Positions 53,956 through 64,000 of a stretch of DNA of 64,000 nt are shown in pieces (positions within the stretch are counted from its first letter, which is position 1; each line of letters begins with the position of its first letter). Origin of the DNA: Eucalyptus grandis (taxonomy: Eukaryota > Streptophyta > Magnoliopsida > Myrtales > Myrtaceae); assembly GCF_016545825.1 (NCBI RefSeq), contig NC_052619.1, forward strand, positions 73,604,115 through 73,668,114. Direction: 5' to 3'. Both the position numbers and the translations under genes were made by a program. The notes under the pieces are model-generated. The model had not been told where the DNA came from. It saw nothing but the letters and a program-made list of their open reading frames with translations, and did not search any database.

Positions 53956-55364
53956 AAAGAAAGGAAAAACAATGCATAATGATGTAAATATCCCTCGTGG
54001 ATATCCCATTATATGTAAAATGAAAGAACAAGTGAGCAGGAAAAAAATTATTTTATTAATACACAAATCCGTCCTAAATGTAATTTGTTTATGAAATTAA
54101 CCGGATCATTTCTTTTTGCTATCCTAATCCCTCATTTCTTTTTAATTCTTTTCATCCGTTTGTTTCCTTTCATACAAACACGATTGTAATTTGAGAACTA
54201 TTTCCCTTCCCTAATAATCCCTCCTGATCTTAAGAATGTTAGAGCATATATTAAAGACCTAAGGACCACGCATAGGACATAGGTGCAAGGTCACATAACA
54301 GTTTCACCGGTTTCCTCCTTCGTTTCCCTTAAATATTTAAAGCTTATTTGAGCATATAAACGTTCACATGTAGTCTTGAGTGTGATCCAAAACAACACAG
54401 AAAATGCGAGATGGTTTTGATCACTTGATGGGAGTAGAAAGGAAATGCCAAGGGCATTTGAGGTTATCGTATAGGGTGGTTATACTGCATACATATACAC
54501 AGCAAAACAGAACATAGCTCAAGAATCTTGAACAATGGAAGGAAACGATCGTAAGGCCATGAAACAACAAATTGATCATCACTATCATTAATAAGAACAA
54601 ATTAACGAGAGTGAGCACTAATTATATCGAGTTAATACAAAAGAAAACCTAAACTAGTACACTAGCTACAAATTTACCCAAAACTAATTTTTACGCTACT
54701 AAAAGCTCTAAACCAGTGTACACATGATATATTTACTCTCCATTAGCTTTCACTAAATATGGTCACTGAATTGCTGACTTGGATGCCACATATACTTGAC
54801 GCGGATCAATTAATGGGCTTACACAACAAAAAATCCTAAATTGGTGCACTTGTTACAAATGTCCCCCAAGCCGATACACCTTTGATAAATTTACTCCAAA
54901 ATAATTTATGAATCACCAAAAATCTCAAATTGGTATACACATAATACATTTACCCTGTGTTAGTTTCCATCAAATTTTACTGTTAAATTTAGCGAGAACT
55001 ATATATCATCTTCCTCTTCATCGAGTCTTTCATCGTCACCGTTGTCTAAGGTTGTGGAAATTGCGAACACCATTTAGGGAGAACTCTTTAGCGACATTTT
55101 TAGTAACTATAGTTGTGCTCTTGACAAAATGGCTCAACCAAGTACCATATATGGCCTAATTACTACCTAATGAGAATCTCGTGTAAGAACATTAACGATG
55201 GACTAAACCCCTGTAGGTTTTCCATCCGTCTGTTTCTCTCCATCCAAACATGATTGTATTTTTTGGAACTATGTTTCTTCCCTCCTAATCCCTCCTAACA
55301 AACATAATGTTGGAGCATATTCTAAAGACCAAAGGACCACACTTGGGACACAAATATGAAGTCA

Positions 55365-55582
55365 TAAAATAGTTTCACCTGTTCCATCCTTTCTTGCTTC
55401 ACTTACTAAGATATTTAGAGCTTATTCGAGTATATAAACGTCAGCTGTGTTCAACTGGCTAGATGTGTTCGCGGAAACTAAGTTCTGTCTTGCCAAATGT
55501 GTTCAATTGGCTAAATGAAAAGTCGTGTACGTGGAAATAGCAAGAAGGAACAAGAAAGGATGGAACAGGTGAAACTATTTTA
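55365..55582. repeat. 32-bp perfect inverted repeat at a deletion junction
   Basis: 55365-55396 and 55551-55582 are exact reverse complements (32 bp). The right copy has no counterpart in duplicon A, where about 850 bp follow instead. Nearby, GGAAACTAAGTTCTGTCTTGCC and a GTGTTCAA(C/T)TGGCTA word are also doubled. Confidence 0.85.
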
Positions 55583-55599
55583 GTAAGTCGTGTACGCGG

Positions 55600-57400
55600 A
55601 AACTAAGTTCTGTCTTGCCAAATGAAAAGTCCTTCAGGCTTGTTCATCCATCAGAGACCATGTCTTGTCAATTGGATTTTGTCTAAATCTACTTGAAAGT
55701 TTGATTAATACTCACCGAATCCGAATCAATGGAAAGTGTGTGTTTACTCTGAGATCCAGAGTCACTCTGAGGAAGCACTCCATTGGAGATGTCACCAGCT
55801 TGGTGGTGGTCCTTTTGGTTGTTCTCGATGGCAGCATTGTCAACCATTTTGAATGTCCCCTAAAGAAAACCAAAAAAGAAGGAAATAGCAATTGTTATTA
55901 TGTGTGGAAACTAAATCCTGTCTTGCCAAATGAAAGGACCTTCAAACTTATTCATCCATCAGAAACCATGTCCTTTCAACTGGTTTTTGTCTAAAGCTAC
56001 ATGAAAGTTTGATTAACACTCACCAAATCAGAATCAATGGAAACTGTGTGTTTACTGTGAGATCCAGAGTCACTCTGAGGAAGCATTTCACTGGAGATGT
56101 CACCAGCTTGGTGGTGGTGGTTTTTGTTGTTCTCGATGGCAGCATTGTCAACCATCCTTAATGTCCCCTAAAGAAAACGAAAAAAGAAGGAAATAGCAAT
56201 TGTTAGTAAGTCTTGTGTGGGGAACTAAAGCCTGTCTTGCCAAATGAAAGGACCTTCAAATCTATTCATCCATCAGAGACCGTGTCCTTTCAACTGGGTT
56301 TGGACTAGTTATAATTGAAAGTTTAATTAACACTCACCGGATCAAAATCAGTGGAAAGTGTGTGTTTACTCTGAGATCCGGAGTCACTTTGAGGAAGCAT
56401 GTCACTGGAGATGTCACCAACTAGGTGGTGGTGGTTTTGGTTGTTCTCGGTGGCAGCGTTGTCAACCATCTTTAATGTCCCCTAAAGAAAACAATAAAAA
56501 GAAGAAGAAGAAGAAGGAAATAGCAATTGTTAGTAAGTGGCGTGTGTGGAAACTAAATTGTGTCCAGCCAAATGAAAGGACCTTCAAACTAGTTCATCCA
56601 TAAGAGACCATGTCGGGATTTGTCTAGTTTTACTTGAAAGTTTAATTGACACTCACCGAATCAAAATTATTGGAAAGTGCGTGTTTACTCTGAGATCCGG
56701 AGTCACTCTGTGGAAGCATTTCACTAGAGATGTCACCAACTTGGTGGTGATAGTTTTGGTTGTTCTCGGTGGCAGCTTTATCAACCATCTTTAATGTCTC
56801 CTGAAGAAAACAAAAAAGGAGGAGGAAATAGTATTTGTTTGTAAGTTGTGTGTGTGCAAACTAAATTGTGTCTTGTCAAATGAAAGGACCTTCAAAGTTG
56901 TTCATCCATCAGATGCCTTGTCGTTTCAACTGGGCTTGTCTAGTTCTACTTAAAAGTTTAATTAACACTCACCGAATCAAAATTAGTGCCTGTGTGTTTA
57001 CTCTGAAATTCGGTGTCATTCTGTGGAAGCATTTCACTGGAGATGTCACCAACTTGGTGGTGGTGGTTTTGGTTTGTCTTGGTGGCAGTGTTGTCAACCA
57101 TGTTTGAAGTCCCCTAAAGAAAACATAAAAAGAAGAAGAAAATATTAAAGTAAGTCGTCTGTGGAGACCAAATTCTTTCTTACTAAATGAAAGGACCTTC
57201 AAACCTGTTCATCCATCAGCGACTATGTTCTTTCAACTGGATTTCGTCTAGTTCTACTTAAAAGTAAAAACAACACTCGCCGAATCAAAATCAGTGGAAA
57301 GTGTGTGTTCACCTGAGGTTGTTTTGTGTCTTGTGCACCCACCTAAAAACCAAAGGACTCAAAAGACACTGAGAGAGAGTTGGTTTCAAAAGGCACTGTG
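55600..57400 (-). repeat. Tandem array B: five copies of AAP promoter plus first half of exon 1
   Basis: Minus-strand start codons at 57101, 56788, 56469, 56155 and 55847 (spacings 313, 319, 314, 308) open frames like those in array A (MVDNAA..., NHHHQ-rich, GDIS, LPQSDSGSQ). By its spacer, unit 56155 corresponds to unit 3728 of array A, so the unit at 55847 is extra. The array is preceded by an AAP flank (57130-57400) that ends in a GA-rich tract. Confidence 0.8.
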
Positions 57401-57440
57401 AGAGAGGGAGGGAGGGGGAAAGAGAGACAGAGAGAGAGAA

Positions 57441-58425
57441 GAGAGAGAGGACGAGTCTACAGGTCGCAGAGGAGAGAGAGTGTCAGAGTGGTGGGCTCAG
57501 GAGCGCGCTGCGCAAATTTTGAATCCCGTCGCCTACGTGAAGCCACGTGTCGTCGGATTATGAATGAACTTACGCTTTCTCTCCCTTGAAAAGTAGCTTT
57601 CGCTTCGTAGATTTTTCTCTGCAAATTGAACTTTCGCTCGCAGCCACGAAGTTTTTTTTTTTTTTTTTTGTCAATCCTACTTTATTCCTACTCTACATTC
57701 ATTCTCGACTTTTACCCCGCCTCGCCGACTGTAATGTAAGCTTAATAACCGTGAAATGTGGCAACTCGGATTCGTGTGACTATGTCGGAAGCATGGCCAT
57801 CTTGTTCTTGAAACTTTGTCGTCCGGAATGATTTATTAAGCATTTTTCTAAGCTGCCTAGCTATTGCTTTCGCCAAAATAAAAAGACCATCTGTTTTGTC
57901 ATTTTTAGCTTAGCATCGTATGAATATTTCCATATATTCCCACGATTTTGTCAAGAAGCCTTGGTAAATTTCAAGAGGTTATGGCCACAAGAGAACCTAT
58001 ATAACATTATATGTTGATGCATTTAGGTTATAATCATTTAGTTTTCGTCTCTAGAACTTGCCTATTAATGACAATCATCACCTTATTCTAACTCTAATAA
58101 TAGAAGGATAGACATATTCGAATACAAATCGAGTGTTAAATCCAACTTTGTCTTGATTAAGTAGGTATTTTTTTTTTTTGTGCAAACCAAATTCATGCAA
58201 GTTTTGTCAATTTCACATAATCTTGACTTTAGCTTTGGATATTAGCTCTAGCTTTAGGCACTTGAATCCTACTTCCATTCCAACTACACGGTAGCTTATT
58301 ATGAGTTAATTTTGACTTCGTGCAGCTCCTGCCCTACAACGCGCTATACACATGCATACCATCATTAAATATCAATTCATTTGTTACGGCTTCCTTGGCC
58401 CTCACGCAAGACGTCATGGGCACAA
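57441..58425. other. Single-copy DNA right of duplicon B, no gene supported
   Basis: 57441-57600 is relatively GC-rich and carries a T run at 57650-57669. ORFs of 69-81 codons (57380-57589, 57586-57831) have no recognisable domain. The last 5 bp (CACAA, 58421-58425) are the target-site copy of the solo LTR. Confidence 0.45.
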
Positions 58426-61400
58426 TGTTGACACCTAAATTTTGGTGGTCCAATCATTTATTTATTGCATAGAAGATTATGGGTCAATTTTATTTCTGAA
58501 AAAATATTAATTGCATATAGATTTAGGTGCATTTATTTTTAATATATATTTTATTGGATCGGTGGTGGATGGATTCAAATTAATGGTTCTGAGCTTTAAA
58601 TCGACAAATCCTGACTAAGCCTCACGAAGAGAAAGAAATTGGCGGCGAAGCCCATATTTGAAAAAATCTTATTGCAATTTTTGAAAAATCAATAAGGAAT
58701 ATTCATTTTTGCAAAGGAAATCAAAAAGAGGTGTGGAAAATAAAAAGTGATATTACGTGTGGAAAAGAAATCTTCGTGAATGTTGATTTGAAAAGGAAAT
58801 TAAAATCCTAATTTTTGGCCTATAAAAAGGTTACTCATGTAGGGTTTTGAAGGGGGCCACACATTGAATATACGGCCAGAATATAGAGAGAAAACATACA
58901 TGAAAGAGAGGGAGCTGAAGGAGTCACGGTCGAGACCCCTTCACGGCCGTGACTTTGCTGAGTTCGTGGCTGCCCCTCAACGCTGACCTTGCTGCCGATT
59001 GTCCGCTGCAGTAACGTCTCCGACGACCTTCGCAGCCTCCAAGCAAGACCCCACAGCAATTCCAATGAACTTTAAGTCCAGTGGTCATCCAGTGACGCCA
59101 GCGAGAACCGCTGTTGTGCTCTTATCATGCCTCACGGCAATCCAATCGTGACAAGCTCTTCATCAACGCTTCAAACCAGTCCACCAGTCACTACAGCCTT
59201 CTTGGAGGCTCTCTGTCAGCGACCAGGGCCACCACTGGCGAGCATAGATCTCTCACATATCTTCTCTAATATTGTTTGTTTTATTTGAAGGAAATTTTGG
59301 GCTGAGTTTAAGACCACCTTCGGTCAACATAGACGGGCTCAGACTCATGGAAAATTTAATATAATACACGGCCACTTGCAACACCAAATATTACGAGTCT
59401 TTTTGGTTGTGTTTGCAGGTTTTTTTAGCAACGTCCAGCCATGGCACCCCCTCACCACGCTTCCTAGTGTCTTCGTAGCAAGCTGAGCAACGGCCGCAGC
59501 TTGATATCCCATCACATCCGAACGAAATTCCTATTGAAGCTGTTAATTCTCACTATCATGCTAGGCAACGTACTTGTCCAGATTGCACTAATCATGGTCT
59601 TCTTTCTTCACAGGGTCCTCAGGAGCTTGTCTTCGATCACTAATCCAAGCCAAAGCCAACATGGATCTGCGAGTCTCGCCGAGAAGCACCCCGGGTCAAG
59701 CCAAATTCTTCCATGGCCCCACGTTTGGTTGTGACAATCGCGAAGGTCACGAGTTCGAGCCACCGCTGAATTTATTTCGACGCTCTTAAGTCCCAACAAT
59801 TCCGAGCAAGATCTCGGCCCAGCGTGTCTTCTGCAAGTCTTTCCAGCGAGTTTCCCACGACGAGTAACCTTGGTTGGGCCACGTCAAGCTGCAGCAACGT
59901 GTCTGGTTCCAAACAATCGAGACCGACCTTGCAAAGTTCCATTCTTTATTTTTACTGCAGTTTTTTTTTTTTTTTTTTTGGCACGGTTTCATCACCCATT
60001 ACACGTAGAAGATGCCACTTTCTTATTTCTTTTGACGTATAGAAGTGGCCTAAGAGGGTTGCTCGGTCGAAGTCTTCAGTGGAGGCATTCAGCAAGCATC
60101 CGAGTCACTAAAATCTACGCAAGAGAAGGGCACACGTCCTTTGAGTAAAGGAGGACGTATACATTGAAAGGAGGGAGGATTTCGCACTTACTTTATAGAA
60201 ATTTGGAGCATCTCCCAATTGTGGTTCTCTAGGTTTCTCAGTTAAGCCTTGCTACGACAACAAAAGTTATCGTTTTGCAAATTGCTTTTACGCGCATATC
60301 GTTGAATCGAGCAATCATCAAGGAGCTGCACGCAAAGCCCCTGGCGGGTAACCATCCGTGAGACAACACCACCTCTTCACCGTGTCGAGTCTGTCCAATT
60401 TTGACAAGCAAGTGTTTGAACAAGGTAATAATTTTATCTTAGTCAAGATTCATATATTTCGTTGCCTTGCTCAAATTATTGCATTCTCAATTGAACTCTC
60501 GAATGATGTTATCATAATCTCATATAGCCATCACAACATGCATATAATTGACAGTCCGATTTCACATCTGAAATACGACTCGCAATCGCACAGAAAAATC
60601 ATCAATCCAATCTCACGCCCGATATTCGATTCGCGATTTATTTAAAAGTTAGCCAATCCGATCTCATGCGCGAAATATGGTTCGCCAATTTGTGGATATC
60701 AATCCTATCTTATCTGATTTGATGTCGTGTTGGTTGAATTTTCGTAAAAGAAAAAAATCCAAAAAATTCGAATTAGGGTTAGGTTCATTTTAGAATATTC
60801 CTCGTTTTAGGGTTATCTTGCATATATAGAATTGCAATCTTATTTCGAATTTTTAAACAAAAATCCAAATAAAAAATGAATTCATTTAGGATGTTAGTTT
60901 TTTTTTTTTTAAGTTGCATGTTTAATTATGTGGCAATTTTAATTTCGAATTTCATGAATGAAAGAAAAAGAAAAAATTAGAATTAGGGCGTTATTTGCAC
61001 GTCATTGCATATTATGGTAGATTGCATGCTTATTAAGAAAATAAGAAATCATGTGCACGTCATATAGAATTAGGTCCATGGAATGCACGTCATTTAGTGA
61101 TTGTTGCTAGGTTCATTTAATTAGAAATTACCCGTCCTTAGGATTAGGTCATTTTGGTTAATTTAGATCGCATATTTAATTATAGCATTACCTTACTCAT
61201 GTCATATATAGTTTAGGTGATCACTTCATGTTAAATTAGTAGCATGCATTGCATGATCCTCATTAAATAAAGTGAAAACAAAAATTGAATGATTGCGTGT
61301 TAACTAGAAATCATATCTAGGATTGTCGATGTGAATTCTAATTTAACATTGTAGATGCTTCCATTACTATGAAGTAAGTTTTGCAATTTATTCATCAATT

Positions 61401-61773
61401 GGTGGTTTGTGCACCCGCATGATCGCATCACATATTAGGAAAATAGATTTAAAATTAATTCAAGTCGCCGCAAAACATTTTTCGAAATAAAAGAAAATGT
61501 ACCGAAGGGCGTTAGAGAAATCTAGCGTAACCAAGTCCCCAAACTCATAAATCTCTAGTTCGTAGGAGTAAAGTATTACTTTACTTAGGTTTTTAATCGA
61601 CCCACCAAAAATAAATTAGTGACGACTCCTAGTTAAAAAATCCATTTGCATGTTAAAAAACTTGAACCTAAGTCGTGAATTGGTATGGGCTCGGGAGAGC
61701 TCGAGTTAAATTTAGACTTAACAATCTATGAGCCAAACCTTAGGTGGTGCACCCGAAAAATTTGGTCGCGACA
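58426..61773. mobile_element. 3.35-kb solo LTR of a Gypsy-type retrotransposon
   Basis: Starts TGTTGACACCTAAATTTTGG and ends TTTGGTCGCGACA, flanked by a perfect 5-bp duplication CACAA (58421-58425 and 61774-61778). The terminal phrases are those of plant Gypsy elements with long LTRs (Tat/Ogre/Athila-like; the lineage cannot be fixed without pol). No internal domains or second LTR are present. Two long T runs (58171-58180, 59951-59973) and several small ORFs are inside; none looks coding. Confidence 0.9.
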
Positions 61774-62439
61774 CACAAGATAAAAAGTTCTAATCAAACA
61801 CATGAACCTAGAAGAGGCAGAGGGGCTGAACAAATTCAAAAACAAACCGATCATGATAGTAAATAAGAATTATTAGATCTAGTGAAAAGAAGTCATTAAG
61901 GATGTAATCAAACGCATGAAATCTAGACATTGGGTCATGTCTTTTTAGACAAGGGGGTCCAAGTCCTTGTCCCAGTCCATGTAATCAAACCTTTTTGAGT
62001 CCCTTTTTCATGCATTTGCAAACCCACGCTTTCCACGAAGGTTCTTCGGTGGTGCCGACGTTGACCACCGGAGGTTGAAGAATAGGTAGGGCCAAAGTCT
62101 ACGAATAGATCCAAACTTGGTTGGGCCTTTACAAAAGCCTGTTGGACCTTTCTCATCCATATTTTGGAAAATCTTACCTTTCGTACACTGAGATGACATC
62201 ACAAGGGCTTTCAATAAAAATAAGGAAAGTAAAGAGCGTGAGTCACGAGATTTTTCATCTAAGAACTGTTTGGATCGAGGGTTCACCCCGTAAGTCTTAT
62301 CTATTGTTAGAATATTTTTTATCCTCGCATAAAAAAGACGGTATTGAATATCAGATTGAAAACTTCCAGTAACTTGCCAGCTAAAAACTAAAAGAAAAAA
62401 GAACAGGTGTATCACTATCATAAAAATCTTTGGTCGAAT
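61774..62439. other. Intergenic, nothing recognised
   Basis: A 137-codon minus ORF over 62008-62421 has no domain I know and no conserved counterpart in the window. Confidence 0.4.
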
Positions 62440-63083
62440 TCAAAAGAGCATAAGCCTTAGGCAATTTGGCGGCTCCAGACCACCCTCCTGAAAATCTTAT
62501 TATATTCGTTGAGGAAGGTTCTACCCCATGAAAACAATCTTTAATGGAACTTTAACTTTAACTAGTATGGATCAAGAAACCACTGGCTTCGCTTGGTGGG
62601 TTGGTGAATGGAGAATGCATGTCTCATAAATTATTGGAGGCATATGTAGCCCACGTTGATTAATTGTATTCTTTGCTAGAGCAATAAACCTATTTAAAGT
62701 AGCTCATTTTGTACCAAAAAAGTATATTTGTTAACGAGGATTAATATTACTTCTCCACCTAGCTACTGTAGGTTGGGAGTAGGTTCGGGAGGGAGTGTCA
62801 TAAATACCTTCGCATATTTTGTATTTGGACCACTTCACTTAATTTCCTCTACATATTAGGTTTTGGTAGTACTTATCATGCACCTTTGGGCCTTTTGACT
62901 CTTAAGTATTTTTTTGATTCTTTGGTTACGTATTAAAATGCAAAAATAATATGACTATAATTTTAATTATTCACTTAATCTTGTTGGGAATGAATACTTC
63001 TCTTCTAGTATTTAAGGCTCTTTATTTTGGAGGCATACATGATACCTAAGCTTTGGAAGATGTAAGAAAAATTACCCCAAAAG
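62440..63083 (+). pseudogene. psbC: Nuclear copy of plastid psbD-psbC (NUPT), decayed
   Basis: 62469-62527 encodes a remnant of the psbD C-terminus ([16 protein letters not shown], cf. the D2 end with ENLIFPEE). The psbC start overlaps it as in plastids: ACCCC followed by ATG (62528) where plastid psbC has GTG. CP43 remnants then follow in order: [52 protein letters not shown], and near 62970-63076 LLGM-like, VFKALYFGG- and VRKIT-type sequence, across many stops and small indels. About 185 codons of CP43 are covered. The gene for this photosystem II antenna protein is functional only in the plastid; this copy is old and dead. Confidence 0.92.
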
Positions 63084-64000
63084 AATTAGAGCTCCTTATT
63101 TTTCTTTTAAGTTTTCTTTGCTGTATGTATATATGTGTATCTTCAAAAATTCGTTTAAATGAATGGATTTGGGATGGGTCAGTGCCATCACCATGCTTTC
63201 TTAGCTGTCGCTTTGGTAATTAAATTAGCGTCACCCTAACTAAATAGTCAAGATGTGGGTGAAATCTAGGCAGAACTCAAAGTAAAGACACAAAATGTTA
63301 TGTCCTCATTATATTGTAAAATTAAATTAGATGTTAGATATTTTGAGTATCATCACTACATACGTCAATTGTCACACAAGCTACGTATGTGCTTCGTCAT
63401 TTAACACTAAGAGAATGGTTAAAAAGTTTATAAACTTTTTAATTTGGCTAATTTAATTCTAAGTTTTTTGACAATAAGTGGTATATGAGTTAGAAGTAAA
63501 TTGATTGCGTCCACCACTTTTATCAGCAAAAAGAAAATAAATAAAAATACTAAAGCCAATCTTCTCGTCTAACCAATGGCCCATTGCAGTAAGGATACGA
63601 ATTTAGTAGTTGCTAAGGCCCAGGTTATCTAGCCATCAAGCCCTTGGATCCCCCTCTTGCTCTTTTTGTTTGCTCTGAGGCTAGGGACTTTTACTCACTA
63701 AACTCTTCTATCAACCCCCCACTTCGTTCACGTCTCGAGTCGAGCCTGAGGAAATCTCTCAATCTAATCCGCCAATGCCAATCAGATTCGTTCGATTCAT
63801 GGGCCTTATAAAGACTCGATAGTAATGCTCACGTTTTTCATGCGTGAGTTGGAAATATATGATCGAGATTTTGTGTTTCAAGAAGCGTGAAGTCTCTATC
63901 TTTAATTTTAATTTCCTTGTGCAAGTGGCTCTCTTTTTTCTACTTTTTTTCGGAAGAAAAACATCATTCACTTAGAAGAGTTATAGTGAGTACAAGTCCC
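63084..64000. other. Intergenic, nothing recognised
   Basis: AT-rich sequence. Around 63430-63500 there are words (TTTGGCTAATTTAATTCTAAG) like decayed Mutator arms. The 70-codon minus ORF at 63759-63971 has no recognised domain. Confidence 0.4.

Larger units (their letters stand above)
52625..57440. repeat. Duplicon B, right copy of the AAP 5'-flank duplication
   Basis: Counterpart of 1-5025. It contains repeat R at 54130-54632 and 55215-55445, a CT microsatellite (53491-53539), a retroposon (53710-53955), a deletion/rearrangement at 55448-55600, and the five-unit exon-1 array. No intact gene. Confidence 0.9.

Noticed and set aside
62008..62421. 137-codon minus ORF beside the plastid insertion
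   Set aside because: It matches no plastid or plant family I recognise, and its composition looks random.

Overview
The window is nuclear DNA of a land plant, most likely a woody core eudicot. Signs are amino-acid-permease exons with canonical plant introns, LINE/Copia/Gypsy elements of plant type, Mutator-like elements, and a decayed insertion of plastid psbD-psbC DNA. I lean weakly towards Myrtales, but nothing in the sequence proves it. Gene density is very low: only one complete, in-frame protein gene can be supported, a six-exon amino acid permease (AAP) on the minus strand at 50133-52591 (486 codons).

The window is organised around repeated AAP loci, all read on the minus strand. Position 1 lies about 34 bp upstream of the place where the start codon of another AAP copy (L0, off-window) should be. 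L1 (11485-12030) keeps only frameshifted exons 1-2. L2 (20126-26270) keeps all six exons but is a pseudogene: an LTR retrotransposon sits in exon 2, exon 2 has a stop codon, exon 6 has a frameshift and the 5' half of exon 1 is lost. L3 (50133-52591) is intact, but carries unusual substitutions in the most conserved membrane motif and an in-frame 18-bp deletion. A LINE (about 14060-19830) lies in the 3' flank of L2 and a Mutator-like element (48331-49376) in the 3' flank of L3. The AAP 5' flank is itself duplicated: 1-5025 matches 52625-57440. Each copy ends in a tandem array of about 313-bp units that each repeat the first half of AAP exon 1 with its start codon (four units in one copy, five in the other).

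Between the permease loci lies transposable-element sediment. From left to right: a pyrimidine-rich tract and a half Mutator-like element (7065-7890), a tandem array of about 400-bp units (7895-9560) beside a CpG-rich exon-like block (9580-10070), a SINE-like insertion (28115-28243), a Pack-MULE-like element carrying a signal-anchor coding fragment (28318-29291), and a 13-kb Ty3/Gypsy complex (32699-45711). The Gypsy complex has LTRs of about 4.3 kb that carry their own protein-coding ORF, a nested Copia-type solo LTR and an inverted LTR piece. Right of it are a pararetrovirus-like intergenic relic (45712-47600), a 3.35-kb solo LTR (58426-61773) and the plastid-derived psbD-psbC relic (about 62440-63083).

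Target-site duplications can be read directly for the Copia element, both solo LTRs, both Mutator-like elements and both short retroposons, so these boundaries are firm. Those of the LINE, the Gypsy left end, the MITEs and the dispersed intergenic repeats are approximate.
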